This document shows positions 1 to 12,639 of a DNA stretch of 64,000 nt, one piece after another. The notes under the pieces are model-generated. The model was given only the letters and a program-made list of their open reading frames with translations, had not been told where the DNA came from and did not search any database. The stretch's first letter is position 1, and every line of letters begins with the position of its first letter. A program made the translations under genes and the position numbers. Source of the DNA: Chlorocebus sabaeus (Eukaryota > Chordata > Mammalia > Primates > Cercopithecidae); the NCBI RefSeq assembly GCF_047675955.1, contig NC_132912.1:21054500-21118499 (forward strand). Reading direction: 5' to 3'.

Positions 1-24
1 ATCATGCCCTAATGTTTTACAAAA

Positions 25-150
25 TGTTTGTAGAAACAGCGGTCTCCCTATGGTGCCCAGGCTGATGTCAAACTCCTAGCCTCAAGCAATCCTGCCACCT
101 CAGCCTCCCAAAGTACTAGGATTACAGGCATAAGCCACAGCACCTGGCTA
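25..150 (-). repeat. Alu left-monomer fragment
   Basis: The antisense Alu text runs from the poly-T-proximal 'gtagagacaggg'-like part through 'cctcagcctcccaaagt' to the left end 'ataagccacagcacctggc'. Only about 125 bp is present, so it is a truncated Alu or a free left monomer (FLAM). Confidence 0.85.
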
Positions 151-2153
151 GAAATTTCTTTTTTAAGGGGCTTTTCATCTCACCTGGATGTTTTAAGTTT
201 AGGGATCACCCAACTTATAAGAGTTTGTGTTCCAAAACTTTTGTTTCTAAGTCAGGGCTTTGGCTCTCACTTTCCTAAAGAAAATGAGGTGAGCCAGGCC
301 CAAGGCAAGCAGTAAAAGCCTGACGCCCCCCACAGCTGAACTATAATGTTGCTGATTCCACCAGAAGCAGTCTTACTTTTGCTTCTTGTTGAATGGACTA
401 CTGTGGGCCCGTTGGGGCGTCTAACCACTCTTTATCCTATTTCTTTGAAGCAGTTCATGCTGTGATGTGTGATCAAAAGGGAACTAGTGACTACAAAAGG
501 GCTTTCCCTTCCTCTCTTCCTCTTGACTGCCAAGGTCCAGGGCAGTCCACATCTACTGCAGTCAGGGGCTGGCCGAGTGGATGTTCACCAAGTGCTGGAT
601 AAAGCCTGTGAACCACTGGCTCTAAAGAGCTACTCTTGGTTTGTTTGTTTATTCGCAGTATTTCATAAAATTTTCTTATGACAATCTGGCACCTGATATA
701 GATTCCAAAAAACCTTGAGAGGATTTAGCATTTAGATTAAAAATATTCACAGTGTTTATAACCCTCTCAAGAGGAGAGAAGGGGGAAATAAAAAGAAAAG
801 AGAAAATTTTTAAAGAAAGAGATAACAGTGGGTAACTATAAATAACTTTCTAGATTGGATTAGAAAATAATTTTTGATTTTCTTTATGTTTGGCTCATTT
901 GGTAAGCTAATGAACTGAAAGAAGTGAACTGGTTTTAACCACACAATTCTAAAAGATTTCGGAATTTGAAAACTTGGAGCTATGAATAGATGTGATTCAT
1001 TTAGCACCACAAATGATCAAAACAAGCCTATAAAATATTAATAGTCAATTTTCCACCAAAACCAGTGAGCTGTTCAGAATTCCAGATATCAAAACTCTAA
1101 GGAAATGCTCTCATGCAGAATCAAATCATTTAATAGGCCAAAATGGATTCCAATGCCATTACTGAGTATCACCATTAGGATAGACGCCTATCCAGGTTTT
1201 TGCAAAAATGGAAATATTCCTACATTAGTGTTCTCACCTCTCACCCAGAAAAAAAGAAATCATAATGACTTCTTCCTACTTATACTTAATGCCAAATTCT
1301 ACCTTTACATATACTACATCATCCCTTGTATTACAATTCTTTGCTTACAGATCTCTTCTAGGTGCTTTCTGAGCAAGGGGACCAGAGTACTGGTGAAGAG
1401 TGTGGACATCGAGGGCTCAGAGATCTAGGTCCCATTCCAAGGGCCTATTCCATACCAGCTAAGTGTGAAAGGGCAAGTTATCGAAATTCTCTAAAGGTTG
1501 AATGTTTTATCTAAATAGAGATGATACTAAACACCTGTATCACTGAAGCTGTTTGTGATTAAATAATACATGTAAAATTACGTCCTTGGAATACAGCAGT
1601 GCTGTTGATGATGATGATGTCTTTATATCCCAGTGCACAGAGTAGGTAGTCAATACGTGTTTTTTGAATTGCATTGAATTTCCCCATGTTGTCTGCTTGA
1701 TGGAGCCCAATTGCTTCTAAAGAAGAGGACATTTGAGCGAAATCTTTATAAAGATCTGACGCCTTCCCCTGACTGCTGCTTGGCAATCCCACAGATCTTT
1801 GCACATCTCGCCATTAGCTCTTGTCCCACCAGCCTATAATTATTTGTATATGCTGCCCTTTGAAGCTTGCAGCTGGCCACATCAGGGAGAATAAAATCAG
1901 CCATTCATAAAACAGTGACCTTGTTTTTCTTTGCATCTCCAGAGTCAGACACATAATAGGAAAACAATAAATGCTTGCTCCTGGGATGTGCTGAAGGCAT
2001 CTATAACCACTAACCGAGCCCAAAGGGTGTGGTGTGCCTTCGAAAGGGAGGGGACAGTGTTTATATCAGATTCTTTCTCAACCTTGAAGGCTCCATTCAA
2101 ATCTCACGTCTAGCACAAAACACTACTGAGTCCAATCCACACTGATTCTTCTC
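151..2153. other. Unique intronic sequence
   Basis: No gene, RNA gene or recognisable repeat was seen here. Open frames of up to 107 codons occur but lack any family resemblance or flanking splice signals. Confidence 0.6.
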
Positions 2154-2419
2154 TCTTTTTTTTTCCCCCCCGAGATGGAGTCTTGCTCTGTTGCCCAGGC
2201 TAGAGTACAGTGGCACGATCTCAGCTCACTGCAACCTCCACCTCTCATGTTCAAGCAATTCTGCTTCATTCAGTCTCTCGAGCAGTTGGGATTATAGGCA
2301 GCCGCCACCACTCCCAGCCAATTTTTGTACTTTTTGTGGAGATGAGGTTTCACCATGTTGGCCAGGCTGGTCTCGAACTCCTGACCTCAAGTGATCCACC
2401 CACCTCGGCTTCCCAGCCT
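2154..2419 (-). repeat. Alu, antisense, 5'-truncated
   Basis: Poly-T is followed by 'gagatggagtcttgctctgttgc' and on through the central 'aatttttgtactttttgtgg' linker to 'cacctcggcttccc'. The last 45 bp or so of the left monomer is missing. Confidence 0.93.
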
Positions 2420-3026
2420 GATCTTTCTCTTTTTCAGTCCTTACAACAAATTAAATATAGTCATTCCAAGATGTGTGTTAGTCCTCTTTGCTCAGACACC
2501 TTATAAATTTATGAAGGGAGGAGAAACTAATTATAAATTATTTTGCACAGTACCAAAGCATATCACAGGCAGGAAATGTGTATTTGATTGCTTGATTTAC
2601 TTCTACGTCCAGTGTGTACTTGTCCAGAATTACCTGATGAACCCTAACTTGACGAGAAGAAAGGCACATTGGATCTGCACAAAGCCAAGTTCTGGTATCC
2701 CCGAGGTGTGAACGAACAGAGGTGTTCTTGCTGGCCTCCGTAATAGTGTCTCTCCTTGGCCAGCACTCAATTTTTGTAGCCAAAACCAGTACACAAACAC
2801 CAGCATTTCACACAAACTAAAAAGTAGCTCCCAACCATGTATTCATGGCATTGTTAACCAACAGTAAATTCCACTTGGAGATGATTTCCTCTAATTAAAT
2901 GGACTGAGAAGTGATCCCAAGTCCCCCAGAAAGAGACTACAGGCAACTGCAACCTCCCCTGTGGTTAGATACACCATCAAGGAAATGATTCAATCCCAAG
3001 CCACTGAAAGTTGCCGGCTCTCATTA
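2420..3026. other. Unique intronic sequence
   Basis: No recognisable repeat or gene. Short overlapping open frames on both strands show no coding features. Confidence 0.55.
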
Positions 3027-3039
3027 CAAAAGAGCTTCA

Positions 3040-3333
3040 GGCCGGGCGCAGTGGTTCACGCCTGTAATCCCAGCACTCTGGGAGGCCGAGGCGGGTGGAT
3101 CACGAAGTCAGGAGTTCAAGACCAGCCTGGCCAAGATGGTGAAACCCTGTCTAGACTAAAAATACAAAACTTAGCCAGGCATGGTAGCAGGCACCTGTAA
3201 TACCAGCTACTGGGGAGGGTGAGGCAGAGAACTGCTTGAACCCGGGAGGCAGAGGTTGTAGTGAGCCGAGACCGCACCACTGCACTCCAGCCTGGGCAAC
3301 AGAGCAAGACTCCATTCTCCCATCTCCCCCAGA
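3040..3333 (+). repeat. Alu, full-length, sense
   Basis: It begins GGCCGGGCGCAGTGG and ends 'gcaagactccattctccc'. Imperfect direct repeats flank it: AAAAGAGCTTCA at about 3028-3039 and AAAAGAGCTACA at about 3334-3346. This supports L1-mediated insertion. Confidence 0.95.
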
Positions 3334-3404
3334 AAAAGAGCTACAGACTGACATTTTCTAAGCCTGTTAGCTGAACAAGACTTTCCTTCACAAATTCTGT
3401 GCTT

Positions 3405-3660
3405 TTCCCTTTCACATACCAGGAATTCTCAGGGACCATCATTATCACCATCGTAACAAGCCTCCACAGTCATAGAATATCTTCTCACTTTTTGAAATGT
3501 TTTCACACCTAACTACCTCATTTAATACTTACAGACACCCTCAAGACAGATAGATAAGATGGACTGCCTCAATGTACAAACTGTAGTTTCTCTGATGTGA
3601 ACAGCCAGTGAACAGATGAAAGAGGCCTACAACCACCCAGGCTCCCCTACCTCCACCTGC
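3405..3660 (-). repeat. Possible MIR (antisense), degenerate
   Basis: The phrase 'ctacctcatttaatacttacagacaccctcaag' and the later 'cagccagtgaac' resemble antisense MIR. Divergence is high, so the call is tentative. Confidence 0.4.
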
Positions 3661-4397
3661 CTTCTCCCCTCTTCCCTCCTTACTTCACCACTGACCAATG
3701 GATTGCAATGTGGTTGCTTGCTCCGTGTCTTCCTATGGGGTGCCAGGAAAGACAGCTTCTTTGAAAGAGAGCACCCCATGTTTACTAAAAGATCGGGTGT
3801 CCCTGCAGAAAACCCTGCCACTCACAACCCTAGTCTTAACTGATGTGTTTCACCATATTGAAGGCAAGTTGCCATCTAACATGGTTGACCGAGAGCCAAT
3901 TGTGGTGTTCTCATCTTTGTTCATGCTGTCAATGTGACATATGAAAGAAATATGAACAAAGTGACAGGACGAAAACAAAGCCCGTGGCTGGTGTGAGATA
4001 CACAGACGGGGTGTTAGCCCCACACGCACTGCAACTGGGTCAAGTTAACACCTTGTTTTTCCCCACATATGCGGTGTGGAAAAGCTATTTGTAAAACGTG
4101 TTTAAATATTTAGGACCAAATAAGTCAAGATTGTTAGGAAACATCGACTCTGACCAGAACTCATTTACTCACCCTAGTCCAACGTGAATAACAAAACTGA
4201 GAATATCAGGACAATTCAAGACCGGGAACAATACAGATGTTCAACACTTTCACCCGGAATTCCCACACAGGCCTGCTTTCAGGCTTCACATCGGCTGGTG
4301 ACCCAGCAGGAACAGTACGAGGACAACAATCTCAGAAGAGCAGCCTTGTGAAAAATCTTTAGTGCCAAAGGAACAAAACAAATCTTCTAGAAGTTAC

Positions 4398-4482
4398 CTG
4401 ACTCTGCAATTCACTTTGCTGCTTCAGGCGAAGATTTTCAGGAGTATCTGCCACCGTGGTGAAGGACTGCTTTGGGTAGTGT
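4398..4482 (-). CDS. NEBL: NEBL (LIM-nebulette/LASP2 isoform) internal coding exon
   Basis: Read on the minus strand this is an 85-nt exon. It has one leading base that completes a split codon, then 28 codons ending exactly at CAG. The peptide starts HYPKQSFTTV and continues DTPENLRLKQQ, ending in ELQSQ. In LASP1 and LIM-nebulette this segment joins the end of the LIM domain (the first His is the last zinc ligand of the C-x2-H pair) to the first nebulin-like, actin-binding repeat. The residue pair TT after SF matches my memory of NEBL; LASP1 has TM. The acceptor is a T-rich tract ending CCACAG and the donor is CAG|GTAACTT. Intact splice sites and intronic flanks argue against a retrocopy. The protein is a focal adhesion and Z-disc actin-binding scaffold. 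The upstream exon must end in phase 2 and the next exon begins in phase 0. No neighbouring exon was recognised in the window. The remaining doubt is NEBL versus a close paralogue. Confidence 0.9.
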
Positions 4483-4734
4483 CTGTGGAGAAATTTTTTA
4501 AAAGGACATAATTAAAATATTGTGCTACAAAACAACACTTTCACACATACCCATTGTTTTGTGCATCCCTCCCTTTCCCCACTCTATCACAGCGGAAGAG
4601 GGACCTGAGCTTGGCTCACAACTTAACATTGGCTTCTCTTTTCTAAGGGCATCTTCACACATGCTCAAGATTCTCCTAATCTCCGCCCTTCCTCCACCCC
4701 ACACACCCTTCCAGCATGAGTGCCAGCTCATCCA

Positions 4735-6060
4735 TCCTTCCACCAAACTTCCTGACAAAGAACCCTCACCTCACTGTCCCTGCCCATCTCCTCTCCGACT
4801 CACTCCCCAACTCTATGACTGCCTTCTGGCTTCTGTTTCTAGAAGCTTCTCTTGCCCATTATAATGACTTCCTGTGGACACAAGCAACAGACATCTTGTA
4901 GTCCTCCCCTTGGGCGGCCTCCCTCCATCTTGAAATGTTCTTTCCCCGGGTTTACACACACCCCTGGCTCAGCTGCTCCCTCTAGTGGTTCCTTTCCTGT
5001 CTCCTGCTGGCTCCCCTAAGTGTGGGCATCCCCCCACTCAAGGTCCTCACCTAGGATCTCTTCTCTTCTCAGTCTACACCATCACCCAGGGATCACATCA
5101 TTACCGCAGCTTTGGGACCTCTCTGCGAGCTAACTACTCCCAAGTCTGAGTTTCAGATCCAATAGCATTTCCATTTGCAGATTCCATACCCAGCACAACT
5201 CCACCAGTCCAAAACGCAGCTGTTCATCACCCCACCCCTCCCTGGATCTTCTTTTTCATTTATTATATTAGTGCCCCATTGCCCAAGTCAGAAAGCTGGG
5301 AGTAATCTAGATTCCTCACACATCCAATCGCTCGTTCACCAAATCTATTGATCTTATCTGCAAATGTATCTCAAATATTTACTTATATAAACGTATATAT
5401 GTGTATATGTCTCCATCTTGACTCCATTTTTTAATTGTCTGCCACATTTATCGTTTGGGTGACTACAGCACCAGCCAGTCTTGCCCTTCTCATCTTAGAA
5501 CAAATGTTCTCAAATGCAAATCTGATCACGTCACTCCCCTGAGTAAAACCTTCCTGTTGATCTTGGAATAAAGTCTGGCCTCCTGTCTAACAAGGCCCCC
5601 ATGGCCAGGCCTCTGCAGACTTCTCACTGAGAACACTGCATGCTTCTGCTGCAGGGATCACTTCAGTCCCCGGAGTTCCCCCTTCTCGTTCCCTCTGCTC
5701 CCCTGACACGTTATTCCCCTTTCCTGGATAATCCATCCCTTTTCCCACCCCACTTCCCATTTTTTATAAACTGTGTTTATTTTTCAGGTCTTGCCTTAGA
5801 TGTCACTTTCTCCAGGAAGCTCTCCTGGCCTCCCGAGTTTGGGTCAGGAATGGCCCTCGGATGGACTTTTCTGCCCCTGTGCTAATGCTCATCACGCTCA
5901 TGGCTTTTCCTATTGGCAGGCCTCTGCCTCACAGTACAACGAAAGTCCTGTGGCATCAATGGTGGGCTGTCTTGTCCCTTGCTGGGGTACATTCCTGCCT
6001 ATATCACTAGCACCTACTAGTGTCTGTCTCCTAGTGTGACCTTAATAATTACTCGTGGAC
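4735..6060 (+). repeat. L2 LINE fossil, sense
   Basis: This block is C/T-rich and matches remembered L2 landmarks in order: 'ctaggatctcttctcttctcagtctacacc', 'tctgatcacgtcactcccctgagtaaaacc', 'gatgtcactttctccaggaagctctcctgg', and a degraded 3' end. Open frames here (about 80-114 codons) are remnants of the LINE and not genes. It starts only about 250 bp from the NEBL exon. Confidence 0.8.
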
Positions 6061-7589
6061 AGAAGAAATGAAGGGATGGAGGGGACAGAACAACCACCCA
6101 AAGAGCCCAGCCTTGGCTACAGCCAAACCTCAGCGTGTCCTATAAGGCATGTCATCACATTTGTGCATGTTGGTCTCATGTTCACAGATGACCCTCCTGG
6201 TGGTGAGGAGATGGCATTTCCTCCCTCTGTGCGGGTAAAGACTCAAACACTGATTCAGAGCTGCCATCCCGTCTACTCACTGCTCCCATGTTCGGCTGGC
6301 GCTGAGGAGACAGCTTTAGCGCTGTGACCCCATGGCCACAAAAGCCACAGAGCTCAGAGCTGCTCCTCAAAGAACATCCTCTCATTCCCTCTGCTCCCTC
6401 TCTAACCCCTCTCCTTTCTGGTATCCACATGTGTCTCTTCCTGTGGCTTCTCAAACGTCCTCACTGTCCTCACTGTTTCAAACTCGACTCTCCTCGTAAA
6501 AGGTTCTTTTCAGCATCCCTGTCCCTGGCGTCTCATGAGAAGGCTGATGCAGTAATCATTTGTCAGTGCAGATAAAACCTACCCAAAGCACGCTAGCACT
6601 TCTGAAATAAAGATTAAATATTATAACTCCCATGGAGTCAGATTCATGGTAGGAAAATGTACATGCAAGTCTCATTTTTCCAGCATTCTTCAGGAATTCA
6701 ATGTCCCATATAAGCCAATGTTCCAGGTAATTGGAGTTAACCCCATAACTGCTGGACTCATTTTAACTATTTTAATTAACATCCTTCAAAACCCTTTACA
6801 TGATTTTCCTGCCTTCTTAGAGTATAAACAAACCTAGTTATATTTTTTCCTGATAATATAGGGTCATCTTAATAGATATTATTAGACCATGATATAAAGA
6901 AGTCATGCTTTTGAAGTTTATAAAGGTAAATAACCTAAATCATACAAGATGATTGTACTTGTATAACCGCTGGCCTGTCAGGAGATAATTTCTCACACAC
7001 AGCACTCAGTTCTGCCTCGTCTTCTCTAGATAGTCAAGTTTGTTTAAAATGTTGGTAAATACCAGAGTTATTGATTCAAGCAAGTTAGTTCTGGCAGGTA
7101 AGGTCTTTTGCTCTCCTTATGCTGAAGTCAGACACAATGTTGGCCACACTCTTCCAAGTGCTACTTTTGAACTATGTTCCAGACAATAGACAGAGGAAGT
7201 TGGGCAGACAACTCTGATGTGTTATGTAATATTTGCGAGTTCCAGCTTGGAAAGTTGAACTTTACTGAACTTTAAAATGTAGCAACTACGTATGGCTGTA
7301 TTTTAAAGCTATAGTAACAACTGAGCATGTTTTCTTGTGTTTTGTTTTACTAAATGTATTCTGTGGGATAAAGTTGCCACTGAGATTTTCAGGTCTCTAT
7401 GATGTTTAATTTGAAAATTTTACATATGGATTTTAACCATTTTTAAACTGTAATTAGAATCCACTCTCAAATGTGTTACAGAAACTTTAGCCCATTGGAA
7501 GATCCCCTTCATACTAACTTACAGTTTCACTCAGTTTGGGGGCATGCTTTGGGGAACAACCTTCTTCTGCCATTTACATTTAATTTAAA
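6061..7589. other. Unique intronic sequence
   Basis: No gene or repeat recognised. Two overlapping antiparallel frames of 90 codons near 6180-6450 show no family resemblance. Confidence 0.55.
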
Positions 7590-7869
7590 ATGGCTCACGC
7601 CTGTAATGCCAGCACTTTGGGAGGACGAGGCAGGTGGATCACTTGAGGTCAGGAGTTCGAGACCAGCCTGGCCAACATGGTGAAACCCCATCTCTACTAA
7701 AAATACAAAAAAAATAGCCAGGCATGGTGGCACGCACCTGTAATCCCAGCTACTTGGGAGGCTGAGGCGGGAGAATCGCTGGAACCCAGGAGACGGAGGT
7801 TTCAGTGAGCTGAGATTGTGCCACTGCGCTCCAGCCTGGGAGGCAGAGTGAGACTCCATCTCAAAAATA
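7590..7869 (+). repeat. Alu, sense, 5'-truncated by about 10 bp
   Basis: It starts TGGCTCACGCCTGTAATGCC and ends 'gagactccatctc', followed by a tail that became a tetranucleotide repeat. Confidence 0.95.
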
Positions 7870-7909
7870 AATAAATACATACATACATACATACATACAT
7901 ACATACATA
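7870..7909 (+). repeat. (CATA)n microsatellite in Alu tail
   Basis: 'aaataaataaata' passes into about eight copies of CATA. It evidently grew from the Alu poly-A tail. Confidence 0.95.
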
Positions 7910-7912
7910 ATA

Positions 7913-9855
7913 AAATTCTGCTTAATTATTTAATTAAAGAGCATCCTGAGATTAAAAAGTGAACTGTTGGAGGAGTGTGCAATTTGTACCTCTTCACTAT
8001 GTGTGCACAAATTTCCTCCATGCAAGACAAAAATGAATTCTATTTGGATAGTAATGAACTTCACTTGGTGCCCATACCACTAAGTTTGAAGCATCATTTC
8101 AGGAAAATAATCAAATTGTTCTCACCATTTGACTTTGCAACGTGAAAGGGTGATAGATTTGAACTTATAAAATATATGCATATAAATAAAACACTACTTT
8201 GATATGTTTGGTATGAGCACCAAACAAAGTTCTATCTGGAAAAAATACTCTGGGGAAAAAAAAAAAATTGAAAAGCTTTTGCTGTCTTTTAGAAAAATAT
8301 CCTGCCAACCTCATGATCAAAGTGCAAACTTACTAACAGACTATGCAAATGTACATTGATATCTAGGACTAGAAACAGATGACAATGCTTTGTACCTTTT
8401 CCAATTATCTTTTTAAATCCTAAGATTTAATGATTTTTTAATAGTGGGTTAATCAATATATAGCATAACTTTCTCTAAAGTGCATAACAGGAAGAAGGTA
8501 TACAAAATTTTGATGTAGGAGAGAAAAAGTTCAATTTAGTATTAGTAACCAAAATAATAAATGCTGAGGGAAAGAAGGAATTTATACCTGAAACCACCAG
8601 GGGTCATGAGTACTAAAATGAATTAAAGAGGATTGGGGGATTCACATTATATTCAGAACTAGCAAAATTCAAGAGAATAAGATCTTCAAAAAAAAAAGAA
8701 GGCTTAACTGTAGAGAGAGTGGGATGGCCTCATGAGTTGAGACTATAAGACTCAGAAGAAATAAGTGTAATTACAGAGATGGCAACTCATACTGCCTTAT
8801 ATTGAAAATAAAAATTACAGTATCTGTAGGAACTGTTCAAACTCAACACATCTGAAAATCCCATCAAACACTGGATTTCTCAACATCATGTCCATGTAGT
8901 AATGTCCATCTAACCTAATCCAACAACACTCTACTCTGAAGTCACAATCTCGGCTTCCACTCACCCACAACTCCACCTCTCCAGCAAAAAAGAAAAAGAA
9001 AAGAAAACCAGATACAGAAATAAACTGGTGGTCCTCGTGTGATTATAGAAGAGAGAAGTCAAGCATCTAACACGAATCGGTGGCACCATACAAATAGTTC
9101 TAAAGCCCTTTCCAAACACCGCATTTAAAAGGTTGTGAAAGGTCTTCCTAAAAAATTGTCTTGAACAGAATTCTTAAGGAAAACAGAAGATTTCTCCACC
9201 AGGCCTAGAGGAAATATAACACTTTTTTCCTCCTCCATATTAAGAGTAAGAATGTAGGAAGACGACACAGGGCATGAGAAATGGATGTTCAAAGAGAAAC
9301 AGGAAACAAGTAAAAACAAACAAACAAACAAACAAAAGGAGGAATGGATGAATTGACACATTCATAAGTTTCCTGGAAAACAAAACATAATTGTGGAAAT
9401 ATGACATGTAACGCATTCAGAGCTGGTTGAGAGATGTGGGGAACATGCTGAAATGTTTAGCATCATAAACAGAAGTCTCTTAGATGAGCTATGCAAGAAT
9501 TGGCTGAAGTATGTGTATCAAGACTGAGCTGACAGTTGCAACAAATCCAGATTTCCATAAAATGCTGTATTAAAAATAAAGAGAGAGAGAATCAAGATAA
9601 TAATAGAAGACTGCATCTGAAATAGCAAAGTTAGGTCACAGAAAGATGACTTCAAATTTTTTTTCTCTGTAAGATTCAGTTGTTAAAAATACAGGAAAAG
9701 TTATATGCAAATCACTAGACCAGAGCTCGTCAAAATGCAGGAAGCAACATAAGCAAATGGCAACCTCCATGGAGATGGGAATGAGAAAGAACATGACTGG
9801 GGAAAGCAAGAACCCAGAAAGACTCTCTTTTTATCCAGAATCCAGTGCTTATAGG
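7913..9855. other. Unique, A/T-rich intronic sequence
   Basis: No gene or named repeat was recognised apart from a short (CAAA)n run at about 9315-9337. Confidence 0.55.
9315..9337 (+). repeat. (CAAA)n microsatellite
   Basis: About five to six tandem CAAA units. Confidence 0.9.
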
Positions 9856-9859
9856 AGCG

Positions 9860-10080
9860 AAGGAGTCAAAGTGCCTGGATTTGTACTTGGCTAGTCTACC
9901 TTCCATCTGTGTGCCTTTGGGTTAGGCTTCTTACTCTCTGGCCTCAACTTTCTCATCTATAAGATAAACATAACAATAGCACAGTTCAGGCTTGCTGCAA
10001 AATTCACACATGTAAATCATTTGAAACCATTTGTGGCTCATAGTAGGCACTCAAGAAAATGTCTACCATTAATTATAATA
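9860..10080 (+). repeat. MIR SINE, sense
   Basis: It follows the MIR order: 'ctggatttgtac', 'gtgtgcctttgggttaggcttcttactctctgg', 'ctcaactttctcatctataagataaac', 'ctcatagtaggcactcaag'. Confidence 0.8.
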
Positions 10081-10129
10081 TTATTATTACTATTACTATT
10101 AATACTACGGCTACTAACTACTGCTACTT

Positions 10130-10290
10130 TCTCTTTGCTCTCCTGCAAAGTAATTTAACCTCTGTGCTTCACGACCTTCATCTATATAGAGGGAATAAAA
10201 TATTCCTGGTTCTCTCATGAAGTTGCTGCTGGAATCAGATGAAAAAAGATTTATAAATGGAAAACTACTGTAAATGTGAAATATTAGTGA
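10130..10290 (+). repeat. MIR SINE fragment, sense
   Basis: 'aagtaatttaacctctgtgcttc' and 'ttcatctatatagagggaataaaat' match the MIR core and 3' part. It lies directly after another MIR. Confidence 0.65.
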
Positions 10291-10299
10291 ACAACTCAG

Positions 10300-11490
10300 A
10301 CATATAAAGCTAAGATCTTCATGGATTTATCTTCTGTAAATCCCTTGTTTTCATACTATCCTCAGAGGACATTTGGCAATAGGCAACGTCTGTAGACATT
10401 TCTGGTTGTCACATTTGGGAGTGAGTAGGGAGGGGAAAATACTACTGACATCTTGCGGGCAGAGGCCAGGAATGCGGCTATCCTACAGTACACTGCACAG
10501 CCCCTCCCTGACAGACTTATCCTGTCCCAAATGTCAACAGTGCCAAAGTCAATGAACCTTGTTTAATAGATATAAATCTCTAACATTATAGGCAACCACT
10601 CATTTTAAGACTTCTAGCTCTAACAAATCTCTAAACTTTGTTTTCATTCCTGTCTCCTGGTGAAATCAAACAGCCACGACACCCTCTTAATCTTTTGCCG
10701 TATTCTAAGTCAATTATATCCATCTCCATCTTCTCCCTCCTGAGCACTTAAGTCCACCTTCTCTGGCTTTCCATTTACCTGACCACTGTCGCATTTACAC
10801 TCAAACTAGAGGATCTGACAGCAGAATTCAGATGTCAAAAGAATTTGTTGCTATATGATGATTTCCTTATGGGCTCTACGTGAAAATGAGTTAACATGGC
10901 GGGGCTGCATGCTAGCGTTTGAAAGGCGTGCTTACAAGGATGGCCCTTCTCTGGTTTCTGGGAACTTGAATTTGGGGAGGGTTTTCTACCATCATTAACC
11001 ACCAAGAGTGGTTCACTGTGCTGAAGCTGTTTGTACAAACAGCTAAACACCTGCTTTCTTTGTGGGTGTCTGGAATTTGGTGATAACCCACTCCCCCTCT
11101 CCGCCACCCCTGGGCACTAAGTCTCTAAGGAGCTTCGCTGGTTGGCAGTGTTTGACGTAGGTTGTCACAATTCATTGCTGGAGGAGTGAAGCACATCCCG
11201 TGTGGCTCTGCTGGAACAAGCATCTCGTTTCCTCCTGACCTGTCCCCATGCATTTTACCTTTGCTGATTTTGCTCTGCATCTTTTCACCGTAACAAATCA
11301 TGGCCACGTGAATAAGTGGGACTGTATGCTGAGTCTTGTGAAATCTCAGAGAATCATCAAACCTGAGGATGTTCTTGGGGACCCCCAGCACAGGCCCCTT
11401 TGTGCGTAACAAGCTTTCATTCATAAAGGAAGAGGTATACTAACACATTTAACATATTATCTATTTTTTTTAAAAATATACAACTTTATA
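10300..11490. other. Unique intronic sequence
   Basis: No gene or named repeat recognised. Two minus-strand frames of 90 and 99 codons (10835-11424) have no recognisable domain. Confidence 0.55.
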
Positions 11491-11494
11491 GTTA

Positions 11495-11775
11495 AAAAAA
11501 AATTTCAAATACAGTCTCACTCTGTCACCTAGGCTGAAGTGCAGTGGCAGGATCACACATCATCACAGCCTTGACCTCCCGGACTCAGGTGATCCTCCCA
11601 CCTCAGCCTCCCGAGCAGTTGGGACCAGAGGCAACTGCCACCATGCCCGGCTAATTTTTGTATTTTTTGTTGAGATGGGGTTTCACCATGTTGCTCAGGC
11701 TGGATCTGGAACTCCAACCACTTCAGCCTTCCAAAGTGCTAGGATTACAGGCATGAGCCTCCATACCTGGCCATA
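11495..11775 (-). repeat. Alu, antisense, old
   Basis: It runs from 'acagtctcactctgtcacctaggctg' through 'ctaatttttgtattttttgttg' to 'catgagcctccatacctggcc'. The divergence suggests an old (J-like) subfamily. Confidence 0.93.
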
Positions 11776-12083
11776 TTTTTTAAGACCATTTAAAAAGCAA
11801 AAGTTCTAACCTCACATTATGAAACTGGCTTTTTTAGCTCCTCCTCTCTGAGTTAGGAAACAGACAAATCTCTTTGCTTGGCACCATGTTTCACACTCTG
11901 ATTTTAACCAAGGAAGTCATTTTCCCCGAGGACCAAGACCATAACTAACTGTTAGGGATGCAGGAAGATGATAGAAGGTTTAAATGTAATTTTAATTATT
12001 CCTCCTAAGTCTGAACCACTCCATTTTGTGGCAACAATGATTGTTTTATGTCATTCAAAATTATCTTTAAAGAATGAGAAATA

Positions 12084-12394
12084 GGCCGAGTGCAGTGGCT
12101 CACACCTGTAATCCCAGCAATTTGGGAGGCCGAGGCAGGTGGATCGTATCACCTGAGGTCAGGAGTTCGAGACCAGGCCAATGTGGTAAAACCCTGTGTC
12201 TACTAAAAATTCAAAATTAGCTGGGCATGGTAGCGCACTCCTATAATCCCAGCTACTCAGGAGGTTGAGGCAGGAGAATTGCTTGAACCCAGAAGGCAGA
12301 GGTGACAGTAAGCTGAGATTGTGCCACAGCACTCCAGCCTGGGCGACAGAGCGAGACTCCATCTCAAATATCTCAAGAAAAAACAAAAAGGAAG
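12084..12394 (+). repeat. Alu, full-length, sense, with perfect TSD
   Basis: It begins GGCCGAGTGCAGTGGC and ends in an A-rich tail. The 14-bp direct repeat AAGAATGAGAAATA flanks it at 12070-12083 and 12395-12408. Confidence 0.97.
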
Positions 12395-12593
12395 AAGAAT
12401 GAGAAATAAAACATTTAAAAATAAGCAGACTCTGAGAGAGATTACCACCATCAGGTCTTCTATGAAGCTACTTATTATAAAGGATACACTGTCAGGAAGA
12501 AACAAAATAATTCCAGAAGGAAAAGCTAAAATGCAAAAAAGGAGAGTGGCAAGCAAATAAAATGTAAATGTGCACACAGGCATGCACAGGCGC

Positions 12594-12614
12594 GCACACA
12601 CACACACACACACA
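12594..12614 (+). repeat. (CA)n microsatellite
   Basis: A CA run preceded by an impure GCGC/CATGCACA stretch. Confidence 0.95.
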
Positions 12615-12639
12615 TTGTGTGGAATAATAACAATGTCTA

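Larger units (their letters stand above)
1..4397 (-). other. NEBL: NEBL downstream intron (partial)
   Basis: This region lies 3' of the recognised exon in NEBL sense and begins with the donor GTAACTT at 4397-4391. It holds three Alu elements, one possible MIR and otherwise unique sequence. No following nebulin-repeat exon (a segment with a VKYK start is expected) was found. Confidence 0.75.
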
